Shown: in pieces, positions 17,287-27,451 of the stretch | Position numbering within the stretch: position 1 is the first letter of the stretch | How the letters are laid out: every line of letters starts with the position of its first letter | Assembly: GCA_046344715.1 (NCBI GenBank) | Contig: JBKDKX010000011.1 | Coordinates: 1 to 63,251, forward strand | From: CAZAQK01 sp046344715 | GTDB lineage: Bacteria > Pseudomonadota > Alphaproteobacteria > Rickettsiales > SXRF01 | Length of the DNA: 63,251 bases | Direction: 5' to 3' | Notes under the pieces: generated by a model | The model's database searches: none | What the model was told of the DNA's origin: nothing | Seen by the model: the letters and a program-made list of their open reading frames with translations, nothing else | Program-made: the position numbers and the translations under genes

Positions 17287-18459
17287 TTAGAGTCCCAAAA
17301 GCAGACGGCGCGGATCTTCCATGGCTTCTTTCACGCGCACGAGGAAGGTGACGGACTCCTTGCCGTCAATGATGCGGTGATCGTAAGAAAGCGCGATATA
17401 CATCATCGGGCGAATCACCACTTGTCCTTTCAGGGCAATTGGACGTTCTTCGATTTTATGTAAACCCAAAATACCGGACTGCGGTGGGTTGATAATCGGC
17501 GTTGCCATCAGCGAGCCATACACACCACCGTTAGTTACGGTGAATGTACCACCGGTGAGATCACCCATGGAAAGCGAGCCTTCGCGTGCTTTTTTCGCAA
17601 GGCGGCCAATTTCCAGCTCGATGCCGGAAAGTGACAGCTGGTCAGCATTACGGATAACCGGAACCACAAGCCCCTGATCGGTGCCTACAGCCATGCCGAT
17701 ATCATAATAATTCTTATAGATAATTTCATCGCCGCTGATTTCCGCATTTACTGCCGGAATTTCCTGTAATGCGTTGATGGCGGCTTTCACGAAAAATGAC
17801 ATGAAACCCATCTTCACGCCGTGCTTTTTCTCGAAAGCGTCTTTGTATTCAGCGCGCAGCGCCATGACGTTGGTCATGTCTATTTCATTGAACGTGGTGA
17901 GGATGGCCGCAGTATTCTGCGATTCCTTCAGGCGGCGCGCAATAGTCTGGCGCAACTTGGTCATTTTTACGCGTTCTTCACGCGGGCCAGTGGCACGTGG
18001 TGCAGCAGGCACGGCGGCGGCACCGCTGGTTGCAGCAAGCACATCACCTTTGGTCACTCGACCATCTTTGCCGGAGCCAGAAATATCAGAAGGCTTCATT
18101 CCTGCTTCATCCATCATCTTGCGGGCAGCTGGGCCTGATTGCGGCGCGCTACTGGCTTGCGGGGCAAGAGCTGCCACTTTCGGTGCTTCTGCTTTTGGAG
18201 CAGGTGCTGCAGCGCCTTTTGCGCCCACTTCAATAGATCCCAGCAATGTGCCAACCTGCACGGTTTTACCCGCTTCAATTTTAATGTCTTTGAGTTTGCC
18301 TGAGGCAGGAGCGTTTACTTCGAGGGTTACCTTGTCGGTTTCCAGTTCCAGCAGCGGTTCATCGGCATTGACTGCATCGCCCACCTGCTTAAACCACTTG
18401 GCAACGGTTGCCTCGCTAACCGATTCACCCAAACTTGGAACTATAATTTCTCCGGCCAT
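17287..18459 (-). CDS. sucB: 2-oxoglutarate dehydrogenase E2 (dihydrolipoyl succinyltransferase)
   Basis: Transfers succinyl groups from the E1 active site to CoA. The lipoyl domain is residues 1-76 with the lipoyl-Lys in LELETDKVTLEVNAP. An Ala/Pro-rich linker with the peripheral-subunit binding domain follows (residues 110-150, AARKMMDEAGMKPSDISGSGKDGR). The catalytic core ends with the active-site pattern SYDHRIIDGKESVTFLV, where His and Asp act in acyl transfer. 390 residues. AAGGAG precedes the start. It is separated from sucA by mtgA. Confidence 0.96.
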   Translation of the reverse strand: MAGEIIVPSLGESVSEATVAKWFKQVGDAVNADEPLLELETDKVTLEVNAPASGKLKDIKIEAGKTVQVGTLLGSIEVGAKGAAAPAPKAEAPKVAALAPQASSAPQSGPAARKMMDEAGMKPSDISGSGKDGRVTKGDVLAATSGAAAVPAAPRATGPREERVKMTKLRQTIARRLKESQNTAAILTTFNEIDMTNVMALRAEYKDAFEKKHGVKMGFMSFFVKAAINALQEIPAVNAEISGDEIIYKNYYDIGMAVGTDQGLVVPVIRNADQLSLSGIELEIGRLAKKAREGSLSMGDLTGGTFTVTNGGVYGSLMATPIINPPQSGILGLHKIEERPIALKGQVVIRPMMYIALSYDHRIIDGKESVTFLVRVKEAMEDPRRLLLGL

Positions 18460-18541
18460 ATTTTACTCCTTGGTCAAGTCCGTAAGGTCTGCTGAGTTAT
18501 GTCGCCAATTTTCGTTAAAATCAAGCAACTTCGTAGTGTTA

Positions 18542-19195
18542 TTATTTGAGGCAGGAGGTATCGACCGTATGGGCACGGGCGGCTATGGAACCCGCCGCCA
18601 TAGATACATAAGGGCCCGGATAACCTGCAGAACGCTCAATAGGGTTTGGCAAAACCGCCGCCAGCAAGGCCGATTGATACTGGGAGATGTATTTTGCATC
18701 CACGCCAAAATGTTTCTGGCTGGCAGCTTGTGCGCCGTACACATGTTCTCCCCATTCGGCGGTGTTGAGATATAACGTAAGGATGCGCCGCTTGGAGAGA
18801 ACGATTTCCATCCACAAGGTGAGGGGGGCTTCCAGAACTTTCCGCAGCCATGATCGACCGCTCCATAAAAATAAATTCTTCACGGTTTGTTGCGTAATAG
18901 TGGATGCTCCACCGAAGCGTTTGCCATCCATTGCTTTATCCAGATTCTTTTCTATCTGCTTCCAGTCAAAGCCGAAATGGTCGCAAAACGCGCTGTCTTC
19001 TGCCACGATGACGGCTGTTTGCAAATTGGGCGAAATATCATCAAGCGATACCCAGTCGCGCTTCGGCCAATTAAACGTAAGTATATCGGCAAACATCAGT
19101 GTGGATGGCGCGGGCACGATGCTGTAAGCAACCGTTAGCACGTAGGGCAACAGGATAACCGCAGCAAGAATTCTGAATAAGCGCGATTTAAGCAA
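18542..19195 (-). CDS. mtgA: Monofunctional biosynthetic peptidoglycan transglycosylase
   Basis: Polymerises lipid II into glycan strands at the periplasmic face of the inner membrane. One N-terminal membrane segment at about 7-25 is followed by a GT51 domain: catalytic Glu66 in VAEDSAFCDHFGFDW, then GGASTITQQTVKNLFLW, LSKRRILTLYLNTAEWGEHVYG and YQSALLAAVLPNP. 217 residues, typical for MtgA. It begins 1 base after the sucA stop, so it sits inside the 2-oxoglutarate dehydrogenase operon, an unusual place for a cell-wall gene. Confidence 0.94.
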   Translation of the reverse strand: MLKSRLFRILAAVILLPYVLTVAYSIVPAPSTLMFADILTFNWPKRDWVSLDDISPNLQTAVIVAEDSAFCDHFGFDWKQIEKNLDKAMDGKRFGGASTITQQTVKNLFLWSGRSWLRKVLEAPLTLWMEIVLSKRRILTLYLNTAEWGEHVYGAQAASQKHFGVDAKYISQYQSALLAAVLPNPIERSAGYPGPYVSMAAGSIAARAHTVDTSCLK

Positions 19196-19196
19196 A

Positions 19197-22127
19197 TCAG
19201 GCTTTCGCAGCTTTCTTTTTAACAGAAGCCTCTGCTATCGTCAGCGCATCATTCACCAGTGCTTTTTGCTCTTTCTGGAAGATGCTCAGGTAACCCGCAG
19301 CAGGTGATGCAGCCTCAGGGCGGCCAGCGTAACGCACACGGTCAGTACGCCCCAGCGATTCCAGCACATCTTCAATGCGGAACACCACAAAGCTCCACGC
19401 GCCGTTATTCTTCACCTCTTCTTGGCACCAGACGATTTCCGCGTTCTTATAACGCTTCAATTCTGCCGCTATTTCGCGCGCAGGGAAGGGGTAATATTGC
19501 TCAAGGCGGATGATGGCGATATCATCAATCTTGCGTGCTTCACGCTCCTCATACAAATCGTAATACACTTTGCCTGAGGTGATGACCACGCGCTTGATTT
19601 TATCATCTGCCAGCAGTTTATTGGTTTCAGGAATCACGCGCTTGAAATGCGTGCCCTTATCCATATCGGCAAGGGTTGATGTGCAGAGCTTATGACGCAG
19701 CAACGATTTCGGCGTCATGATGATGAGTGGTTTGCGGAATTTCCGGTGCAGCTGGCGGCGCAACACATGGAAATAGTTAGCAGGTGTGGTGCAATTCACC
19801 ACCTGCATATTATCTTCCGCGCAGAGTTGCAAGTAACGCTCCAGACGCGCTGAGCTATGCTCTGGACCTTGGCCTTCCTGCCCGTGCGGCAGCAGCATCA
19901 CAAGGCCGGACATACGCAACCATTTGGCTTCCGCGCTGGCGATGAACTGATCGATAATTACCTGCGCGCCGTTGGCAAAATCACCAAACTGTGCTTCCCA
20001 TAAGGTCAGGTAATTCGGCAGGCCGGTGGAGTAGCCATATTCAAAACCAAGGATGGCAAATTCAGACAATGAGGAATCAATCACTTCATATTGTTTTTGC
20101 TCACCGCCAAGATTATTCAGCGGCACATAGCGTTCTTCGGTTTCCTGATCCACCAGCACAGAATGACGCTGTGAGAACGTGCCGCGGCCACAATCCTGCC
20201 CCGACAGGCGCACGCCAAAACCTTCTTTGAGCAACGAGCCATAAGCGAGTGCCTCGGCCGTCGCCCAGTCAATGCCTTCACCTGTTTCCATCATCTTCTG
20301 CTTGGTTTCAAGCTGTCGGATAATTTTGGAATTAAGGGTGATACGATCTGGCCTTTTGGACAGTGCCATGCCGATTTCTTTGAGTTTTTTTACCTCAACA
20401 CCAGTGAGCGTATCCGGCGCATCTCCAGCTGCTTTTTCAATGCCGTGCCACTGACCTTCCAGCCAATCTGCCTTGTTGGGTTTGAAATTTTTTGCAAGTT
20501 CATACTGCTTCTCGAAGAACGCGCGGAACTCAGAAAATTTAGCATCCACCGCATCTTGAGAGAGCGTGCCATCTGCCACTAGACGGTCAGAGTAAATTTT
20601 CGCCGGCAGTGGCTTTTTAGAAATCTGCTTGTACATGATGGGCTGCGTAAACATTGGCTCATCGGATTCATTGTGGCCATATTTGCGGTAACAGATAATA
20701 TCCACCACCACATCGCGCCCAAACTCCTGACGGAATTCAGCAGCCAGTTTGCACACATACACCACCGCTTCCGGATCATCGCCGTTCACGTGGAAAATCG
20801 GTGCCTGCACGGCTTTTGCCACGTCAGTGGGGTAAGGCGTGAAGCGGGAATATTTTGGAGAGGTAGTAAACCCAATCTGGTTATTCACCACGATATGCAC
20901 GGTGCCGCCTGTGCGATAGCCACGCAGTTCAGACAGTGCCAATACTTCCGGTACCAAGCCTTGCCCTGCAAACGCTGCATCACCATGCAACATAATGCCA
21001 AGCGCTAAGCCCTTGCCTTCAATATCACCCATGATGTCGAGTTTTGCGCGCACTTTGCCGGCGACTACGGGGTCAACTGCTTCCAAATGTGAAGGATTAG
21101 CAAGTAGCGACATATGCACTTTTCCATATGGCGTCTCACGGTCGATAGAACAACCCAGATGATATTTCACGTCACCGGATGTGGAAACCCACTCAGGAAA
21201 ATCCAGATTGCCGTGGAAGATGGAAAGGAGTTCGGCATAAGGCTTGCCCATGACGGTGGTAAGCACATTCATACGGCCACGATGCGGCATGCCAATTACA
21301 ATTTCTTTCACGCCAAGTTTTGACGCGGTGTGAATGACAGCCTCTAATCCCGGCAACATGGCATCACCACCTTGCACAGAAAAACGCTTGGTGCTTGGGT
21401 ATTTCACCTGCAGGAACTGCTCGAAGGATTCCACTTCTACCAGCGTGTTCCATGCAGCTTTTTTGTCTTCGGTATTCAGTGTAAAATTGCCGCGATCTCC
21501 TTCAATTTTTTTCTGCAGCCACGCCTTCTGATCTGGGTGCTGGATATGCATGAATTCCACACCCACATTACCGCAATAGGTTTGCTTCAGTATTGCAATG
21601 ATTTCACGCAGCTTTGCCTTTTTGATGCCAAGCGACCCATCAAGGAATATTTCCTTGTCCATATCCGCATCGGTAAAGCCATAGGTGCGATAATCCAACT
21701 CCGGATGGTAATCATTCACCTCAAGTCCCAGCGGATCAAGGTTTGCTATCAAATGCCCACGCACGCGGAAAGCACGCACCATCATGATCGCACGGATGGA
21801 ATCATGCGCAAATTTTTCTACCTGCTCCTGATTAAGCCCTGCGCCTTTTTTGTCTTTACCGGCAGCAGGTTTATCTTCCACTGGCTCAGCCACGCCGATG
21901 ATGCGGCTTTTGACCTGAGTCCAGCTTGCTTCACGTTTTGCAGAGGCTGCGCCATTCGTGGCATCACGGAAAAAATCGCGCCAGCTGGCATCTACGCTGT
22001 TTGGATTTTGTAAGTAACGCTCAAAGAGCTCTTCGATAAAAGCAGCATTGGCGACAAAGAAAGGGGAGTTGTCACCCCGCACTTGTTGCGGGGTCTGGTT
22101 ATTGGAATTCCCATCTGAACTGGTCAT
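19197..22127 (-). CDS. sucA: 2-oxoglutarate dehydrogenase E1, start codon within a palindromic repeat
   Basis: Thiamine-diphosphate enzyme that decarboxylates 2-oxoglutarate and passes succinyl to SucB. 976 residues. Family segments: YLQNPNSVDASWRDFF near the N-terminus, GMPHRGRMNVL, SGDVKYHLG, LSLLANPSHLEAVDPVV-like SLLANPSHLEAVDPVVAGK, GDAAFAGQG, and VNNQIGFTTSP. The ATG at 22127 lies in the centre of palindromic repeat copy 4. Residues 10-18 (NQTPQQVRG) are encoded by its left arm and precede the normal family sequence FVANAAFIEELFERY. It is immediately downstream of sucD. Confidence 0.96.
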   Translation of the reverse strand: MTSSDGNSNNQTPQQVRGDNSPFFVANAAFIEELFERYLQNPNSVDASWRDFFRDATNGAASAKREASWTQVKSRIIGVAEPVEDKPAAGKDKKGAGLNQEQVEKFAHDSIRAIMMVRAFRVRGHLIANLDPLGLEVNDYHPELDYRTYGFTDADMDKEIFLDGSLGIKKAKLREIIAILKQTYCGNVGVEFMHIQHPDQKAWLQKKIEGDRGNFTLNTEDKKAAWNTLVEVESFEQFLQVKYPSTKRFSVQGGDAMLPGLEAVIHTASKLGVKEIVIGMPHRGRMNVLTTVMGKPYAELLSIFHGNLDFPEWVSTSGDVKYHLGCSIDRETPYGKVHMSLLANPSHLEAVDPVVAGKVRAKLDIMGDIEGKGLALGIMLHGDAAFAGQGLVPEVLALSELRGYRTGGTVHIVVNNQIGFTTSPKYSRFTPYPTDVAKAVQAPIFHVNGDDPEAVVYVCKLAAEFRQEFGRDVVVDIICYRKYGHNESDEPMFTQPIMYKQISKKPLPAKIYSDRLVADGTLSQDAVDAKFSEFRAFFEKQYELAKNFKPNKADWLEGQWHGIEKAAGDAPDTLTGVEVKKLKEIGMALSKRPDRITLNSKIIRQLETKQKMMETGEGIDWATAEALAYGSLLKEGFGVRLSGQDCGRGTFSQRHSVLVDQETEERYVPLNNLGGEQKQYEVIDSSLSEFAILGFEYGYSTGLPNYLTLWEAQFGDFANGAQVIIDQFIASAEAKWLRMSGLVMLLPHGQEGQGPEHSSARLERYLQLCAEDNMQVVNCTTPANYFHVLRRQLHRKFRKPLIIMTPKSLLRHKLCTSTLADMDKGTHFKRVIPETNKLLADDKIKRVVITSGKVYYDLYEEREARKIDDIAIIRLEQYYPFPAREIAAELKRYKNAEIVWCQEEVKNNGAWSFVVFRIEDVLESLGRTDRVRYAGRPEAASPAAGYLSIFQKEQKALVNDALTIAEASVKKKAAKA

Positions 22128-22223
22128 ATGATTTCACTGAAATTTTTGATTAACCACGATAATATAATACACAGCTACCAATCGCGCAACAAATGTACCA
22201 GACCCCGCAACAAGTGCGGGGCT
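22074..22223. repeat. Nested palindromic element, copy 4 (sucD-sucA junction)
   Basis: Left arm 22074-22100 (ACCCCGCACTTGTTGCGGGG then TCTGGT) and right arm 22197-22223 (ACCAGA then CCCCGCAACAAGTGCGGGG) are perfect inverted copies over more than 20 bases, with a 96 base AT-rich centre. The element fills the entire gap between the sucD stop (22228) and the sucA start (22127) and runs on into sucA codons 10-18. Its hairpins could act as RNA structures between the two cistrons. Confidence 0.92.
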
Positions 22224-22227
22224 TAAC

Positions 22228-23112
22228 TCAAGCCGCCTTCTTCTTCAGCAGCTGCGCCATGGTAATGCCGATGGTAGCCGGTGAATCGGACACCATGATA
22301 CCTGCGGACTTCATCGCATCGATCTTATCATCGGCACCGCCTTTGCCACCAGAAACAATAGCGCCGGCATGCCCCATGCGGCGTCCCGGAGGAGCCGTAC
22401 GGCCTGCGATAAAGCCAACAATTGGTTTCTTGGTTTTATTTTTCTTGATGAACTCAGCCGCTTCTTCTTCCGCGCTGCCACCGATTTCACCAATCATCAC
22501 AATGGCATCCGTATCTGGATCGCCAAGGAACAAGTCAATGCAGTCAATAAAGTTGGTGCCATTCACCGGATCACCACCAATGCCCACACAGGTGGACTGG
22601 CCAAGGCCTTCAGCCGATGTCTGCGCTACTGCTTCATAGGTGAGCGTGCCAGAGCGCGACACAATACCGATTTTGCCTTTTTTATGGATATGACCAGGCA
22701 TGATGCCGATTTTGCATTCACCCGGGGTGATAACACCTGGGCAATTTGGGCCAATCAGGCGGGTTTTGCTGCCAGAAAGCGCACGCTTTACCTTCACCAT
22801 ATCAAGCACTGGAATACCTTCAGTAATACATACCACCAGCTCAAGCTGTGAATCTATCGCCTCCAGAATTGCATCCGCTGCGAACTTTGGCGGCACATAA
22901 ATTACCGATGCATTGGCACCTGTTTTATGCACAGCTTCTTCCACCGTATCAAACACTGGCAAATCAATATGTGTTGTGCCACCTTTGCCGGGCGTTACAC
23001 CGCCCACCATTTTGGTGCCATAGGCCACGGCCTGCTCGGAATGATATGTACCCTCACGACCAGTAAAGCCCTGACAGATAACCTTGGTGTTTTTGTTGAC
23101 TAATATGGACAT
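22228..23112 (-). CDS. sucD: Succinyl-CoA synthetase alpha subunit
   Basis: With SucC it converts succinyl-CoA to succinate, making ATP or GTP. CoA-binding GFTGREGTYHSEQAVAYG at residues 16-33, KGGTTHIDLPVFDTV, NCPGVITPGECKIGIMPG, SRSGTLTYEAVAQT and the phospho-histidine region GHAGAIVSGGKGGADDKIDA. 294 residues. It is followed directly by palindromic repeat copy 4, and a secreted unknown protein separates it from sucC. Confidence 0.97.
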   Translation of the reverse strand: MSILVNKNTKVICQGFTGREGTYHSEQAVAYGTKMVGGVTPGKGGTTHIDLPVFDTVEEAVHKTGANASVIYVPPKFAADAILEAIDSQLELVVCITEGIPVLDMVKVKRALSGSKTRLIGPNCPGVITPGECKIGIMPGHIHKKGKIGIVSRSGTLTYEAVAQTSAEGLGQSTCVGIGGDPVNGTNFIDCIDLFLGDPDTDAIVMIGEIGGSAEEEAAEFIKKNKTKKPIVGFIAGRTAPPGRRMGHAGAIVSGGKGGADDKIDAMKSAGIMVSDSPATIGITMAQLLKKKAA

Positions 23113-23142
23113 TGTATAATTTCCTTGTTTTAGACTTTAAAT

Positions 23143-23658
23143 TTATTTCAATGTTAACTTATACACAGCTTGGATTTGATCTTTGCTAACTTCGTCATGC
23201 AAGGTGGCTTCGATTAGGTATTCACCTTTGGGGTCTGTATTCTCCATGGTTATAACCAGAGCCGGATCCACCATTTTAAATGTGCGAAGATATTCTTTGT
23301 ATTCATCTGAAGCCTTGCCCGCCAATTGAGAGTATTTTTTCTCACTTAATAATATCTCTCCATCCGGACGAATAATTTTTATATCTATTATCCCTTTATA
23401 ATTCCGTTGTTCATCCAACTTCAATCCATGAATCAATATCGCCACATGGAAAGGTTCATTTACCCCTACAGTATGAATCCTGGTAAATTTAGGCGCCGCT
23501 GGCGGTTTAGTCTCAAACCAAATTTTTACTGGGTCAACTTTCGATGCAAAAGCATGTATCTTTAATATCCCTGTATCTTGTGAAGCAACCTCCGCTAGTG
23601 CCGGAACATTTACACCCAATAGAATTAAAAAAATTATGCCTCGAAAAACACGGCTCAT
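23143..23658 (-). CDS. Hypothetical exported protein between sucC and sucD
   Basis: 171 residues. A Sec-type signal peptide, MSRVFRGIIFLILLGVNVPALA, is cleaved after residue 22. The mature part alternates hydrophobic and polar residues in a beta-rich pattern (FHVAILIHGLKL, GIIDIKIIRPDGEILLSEKKY, GEYLIEATLHDEVSKDQIQAVYKLTLK), as in an immunoglobulin-like or C2-like sandwich. No family is recognised. It lies 44 bases after sucC and 30 before sucD on the same strand, so it shares their transcript. AGGA precedes the ATG. Its composition is more AT-rich than its neighbours by eye. Confidence 0.7.
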   Translation of the reverse strand: MSRVFRGIIFLILLGVNVPALAEVASQDTGILKIHAFASKVDPVKIWFETKPPAAPKFTRIHTVGVNEPFHVAILIHGLKLDEQRNYKGIIDIKIIRPDGEILLSEKKYSQLAGKASDEYKEYLRTFKMVDPALVITMENTDPKGEYLIEATLHDEVSKDQIQAVYKLTLK

Positions 23659-23702
23659 ATTTTTTTGATCCTGTAATATTTTCTTGGATACCCCAAAAAT
23701 AG

Positions 23703-24875
23703 TTAAGCTGCCTTTCTTTTTACTGCACCGACAATTTTTTCTGCGGCATCGCCGAGGTTATCAGCCGCAGTGATAGCAAGGCCGGAAGATGCCAGCATCT
23801 TCTTGCCCAACTCCACATTCGTGCCTTCTAGGCGTACCACCAGCGGTACATGCAAATTCACTTCACGTGCTGCGGTGATGATACCTTCTGCAATGATGTC
23901 ACAGCGCATAATGCCGCCGAAGATATTCACAAGAATACCTTCCACATTGGAATCAGAAAGAATCAACTTGAAGGCTTCGGTTACCTTCTCACGGTTTGCA
24001 CCGCCACCAACGTCGAGGAAGTTAGCTGGCGTACCGCCACATAGTTTCACGATATCCATCGTCGCCATAGCAAGACCGGCGCCGTTTACCATGCAGCCGA
24101 TATTGCCATCCATCTTGATGTAAGACAGGCCGAATTTTGCTGCTTTTTGTTCCAGCGGATCTTCTTCATCCGGATCACGCAGATCATAAATGTCGGGGTG
24201 ACGGAAGAGGGCGTTTTCATCAAAATTAAATTTTGCATCCAGCGCTACTATGCGGTTATCGCCTGTTACAACGAGCGGATTGATTTCAAGCTGCGATGCA
24301 TCGGTATCCATGAATGCGCGCCACAGACCCTCGATAAATTTCGTGAAATCAGCCTGCACTTCTTTTGGAATCTTTAGGCCAAACATCAGCTTGCGGATAT
24401 GGAATGCCTGCAGTCCTGCCGCCGGATCTACATCCTGTTTAATGATTTTCTCAGGATGTTTTGCCGCCACTTCTTCAATTTCCACACCACCTTCAGATGA
24501 TGCAACAAATGTTACGCGTGAGGTTTCACGGTCAACCAGCATGCTTAAGTAAAGCTCCTTGGCAATACTGGTGCCTTCTTCCACATAAATGCGCTTCACC
24601 AGCTTGCCTTCAGGGCCAGTCTGATGTGTGATGAGCGTCATGCCGATCATGTTTTTGGCGAGCGTTTCCACTTCATCCAGTGTTTTGGCAAGCTTCACAC
24701 CACCACCCTTACCACGGCCACCGGCATGAATCTGCGCTTTGACTACCCACAGCTTGCCGCCGAGATTTTGCGCTACCTGCACCGCCTCATGCGGCGTGTA
24801 TGCCACCTGACCACGCGGAACCGCTACTTTATATTTCGCCAGAATCTGCTTGGCTTGGTATTCATGTATGTTCAT
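23703..24875 (-). CDS. sucC: Succinyl-CoA synthetase beta subunit
   Basis: ATP-grasp subunit of succinyl-CoA synthetase. MNIHEYQAKQILAKYKVAVP at the start, nucleotide-binding VKAQIHAGGRGKGGGVKLA, LEINPLVVTGDNRIVALDAKFNFD with metal ligands, DVGGGANREKVTEAFKLILSD near the CoA-ligase domain, and ILVNIFGGIMRCDIIAEGI. 390 residues as usual. AAGGAG is placed well before the ATG. Probably transcribed with mdh upstream (92 base gap). Confidence 0.97.
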   Translation of the reverse strand: MNIHEYQAKQILAKYKVAVPRGQVAYTPHEAVQVAQNLGGKLWVVKAQIHAGGRGKGGGVKLAKTLDEVETLAKNMIGMTLITHQTGPEGKLVKRIYVEEGTSIAKELYLSMLVDRETSRVTFVASSEGGVEIEEVAAKHPEKIIKQDVDPAAGLQAFHIRKLMFGLKIPKEVQADFTKFIEGLWRAFMDTDASQLEINPLVVTGDNRIVALDAKFNFDENALFRHPDIYDLRDPDEEDPLEQKAAKFGLSYIKMDGNIGCMVNGAGLAMATMDIVKLCGGTPANFLDVGGGANREKVTEAFKLILSDSNVEGILVNIFGGIMRCDIIAEGIITAAREVNLHVPLVVRLEGTNVELGKKMLASSGLAITAADNLGDAAEKIVGAVKRKAA

Positions 24876-24910
24876 GTCGCTTAGCTCCTTAGTGTTCCGT
24901 CACTAGAATT

Positions 24911-24956
24911 CACAGCTCAGAAAAGTTCGGCTGAACTCTGAACTTTGGACTCTGAT
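24911..24956. repeat. Short inverted/direct repeat in the mdh-sucC gap
   Basis: AAAGTTC (24922-24928) and GAACTTT (24940-24946) form a 7 bp stem with an 11 base loop, and the words CTGAACTCTGAACTTTGGAC repeat a GAACT core. It lacks a T-run and is not a convincing terminator. Confidence 0.3.
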
Positions 24957-24967
24957 CACTTAATTTC

Positions 24968-25933
24968 TTACGCAGCCTTTGCACCGTCCAACTTAATGGC
25001 AGCGCACAAGCCTTTTACCGCATCAACCGATTTATCAAACATCGCTTTTTGCTCTGTATTCAGCGAAATTTCAACAACTTTCTCCACACCGTTTGCGCCA
25101 ATCACGCAAGGAACGCCTACATACAGGTCTTTTACACCATACTGGCCTGAAAGATGCGCAGCACATGGCAGGATACGTTTTTTATCATACAGATAGGCTT
25201 CAGCCATACGGATAGCAGAAGCTGCTGGCGCATAAAATGCGGAACCAGTTTTAAGCAGCCCAACGATTTCAGCGCCGCCATCACGCGTGCGCTGCACGAT
25301 TTGGTCTAATTTTTCCTGCTTTAGCCAGCCCATTTTCACGAATTCGGTCAATGGGATACCGGAAATAGTGGTGTAGTTGGTGACTGGCACCATCGTATCG
25401 CCATGGCCGCCAAGCACGAACGCATTAATGTCAGAAATAGACACGTTCAGCTCTTCGGCAAGGAAATAAGCAAAGCGCGAAGAATCCAGAACTCCCGCCA
25501 TACCCACCACTTTATTAGCAGGAAGACCAGAGAGTTTTTGCATTACCCATACCATCGCATCGAGTGGGTTGGTGATGACAATCACAAACGCATTAGGGCA
25601 ATGTTTTTTAATGTTATCAGCAACAGTTTTGATAATGCCGGTATTGATAGCAAGTAAGTCATCACGGCTCATGCCTGGTTTGCGCGGCACGCCAGCAGTT
25701 ACAATCACAACGTCTGAGTTTTTCAGGTCAGCATAATCATTGGTGCCTTTAAGATGCACGTCGCACCCGTCAACTGCAGAGCTCTGCGAAATATCCAGAG
25801 CTTTGCCCTGCGGCAGGCCTTCAGCAATATCAAACAGCACCACATCGCCCAGATTTTTAAGTTCACACAGATGGGCAAGTGTGCCACCAATCATACCAGC
25901 GCCAACGAGGGCAATTTTTTTACGTGCAGTCAT
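24968..25933 (-). CDS. mdh: Malate dehydrogenase
   Basis: Interconverts malate and oxaloacetate with NAD+. It begins MTARKKIALVGAGMIGGTLA with the dinucleotide-binding GAGMIG. Substrate-binding loop VTAGVPRKPGMSRDDLLAIN with the discriminating Arg pair, then VITNPLDAMVW and catalytic His in VLGGHGDTMVP. 321 residues, the lactate-dehydrogenase-like form found in alphaproteobacteria. The second ATG (25933) is preferred to the first (25942), whose ribosome binding site AAAGG would directly touch the codon. First gene of the TCA run. Confidence 0.96.
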   Translation of the reverse strand: MTARKKIALVGAGMIGGTLAHLCELKNLGDVVLFDIAEGLPQGKALDISQSSAVDGCDVHLKGTNDYADLKNSDVVIVTAGVPRKPGMSRDDLLAINTGIIKTVADNIKKHCPNAFVIVITNPLDAMVWVMQKLSGLPANKVVGMAGVLDSSRFAYFLAEELNVSISDINAFVLGGHGDTMVPVTNYTTISGIPLTEFVKMGWLKQEKLDQIVQRTRDGGAEIVGLLKTGSAFYAPAASAIRMAEAYLYDKKRILPCAAHLSGQYGVKDLYVGVPCVIGANGVEKVVEISLNTEQKAMFDKSVDAVKGLCAAIKLDGAKAA

Positions 25934-26033
25934 ACGATACATCCTTTGTTAAAAATGGCCTAAACAGACAGGGAGGATACAACAAAACTATTTAAGATTT
26001 CCCTAAATTAAAATAGCTATATGTACCAATATA

Positions 26034-27308
<1,275 letters not shown>

Positions 27309-27451
27309 AAATAAATCTGTTTTTGGAGAGGGGGTTCAATAAAAATATATGGATTTTGGAAAGGACGCGGGGAGGACAGTGCGCCGTTTATGTTGTGTTA
27401 ATATACGTTATTCATAACAGGACGTCAATATGCTTTTACCAATAAAGCCGT

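Noticed and set aside
17774..18775. Long plus-strand frame of 333 codons opposite sucB
   Set aside because: Ala/Pro-rich shadow of the sucB linker and core; no family features and it crosses the sucB-mtgA junction.
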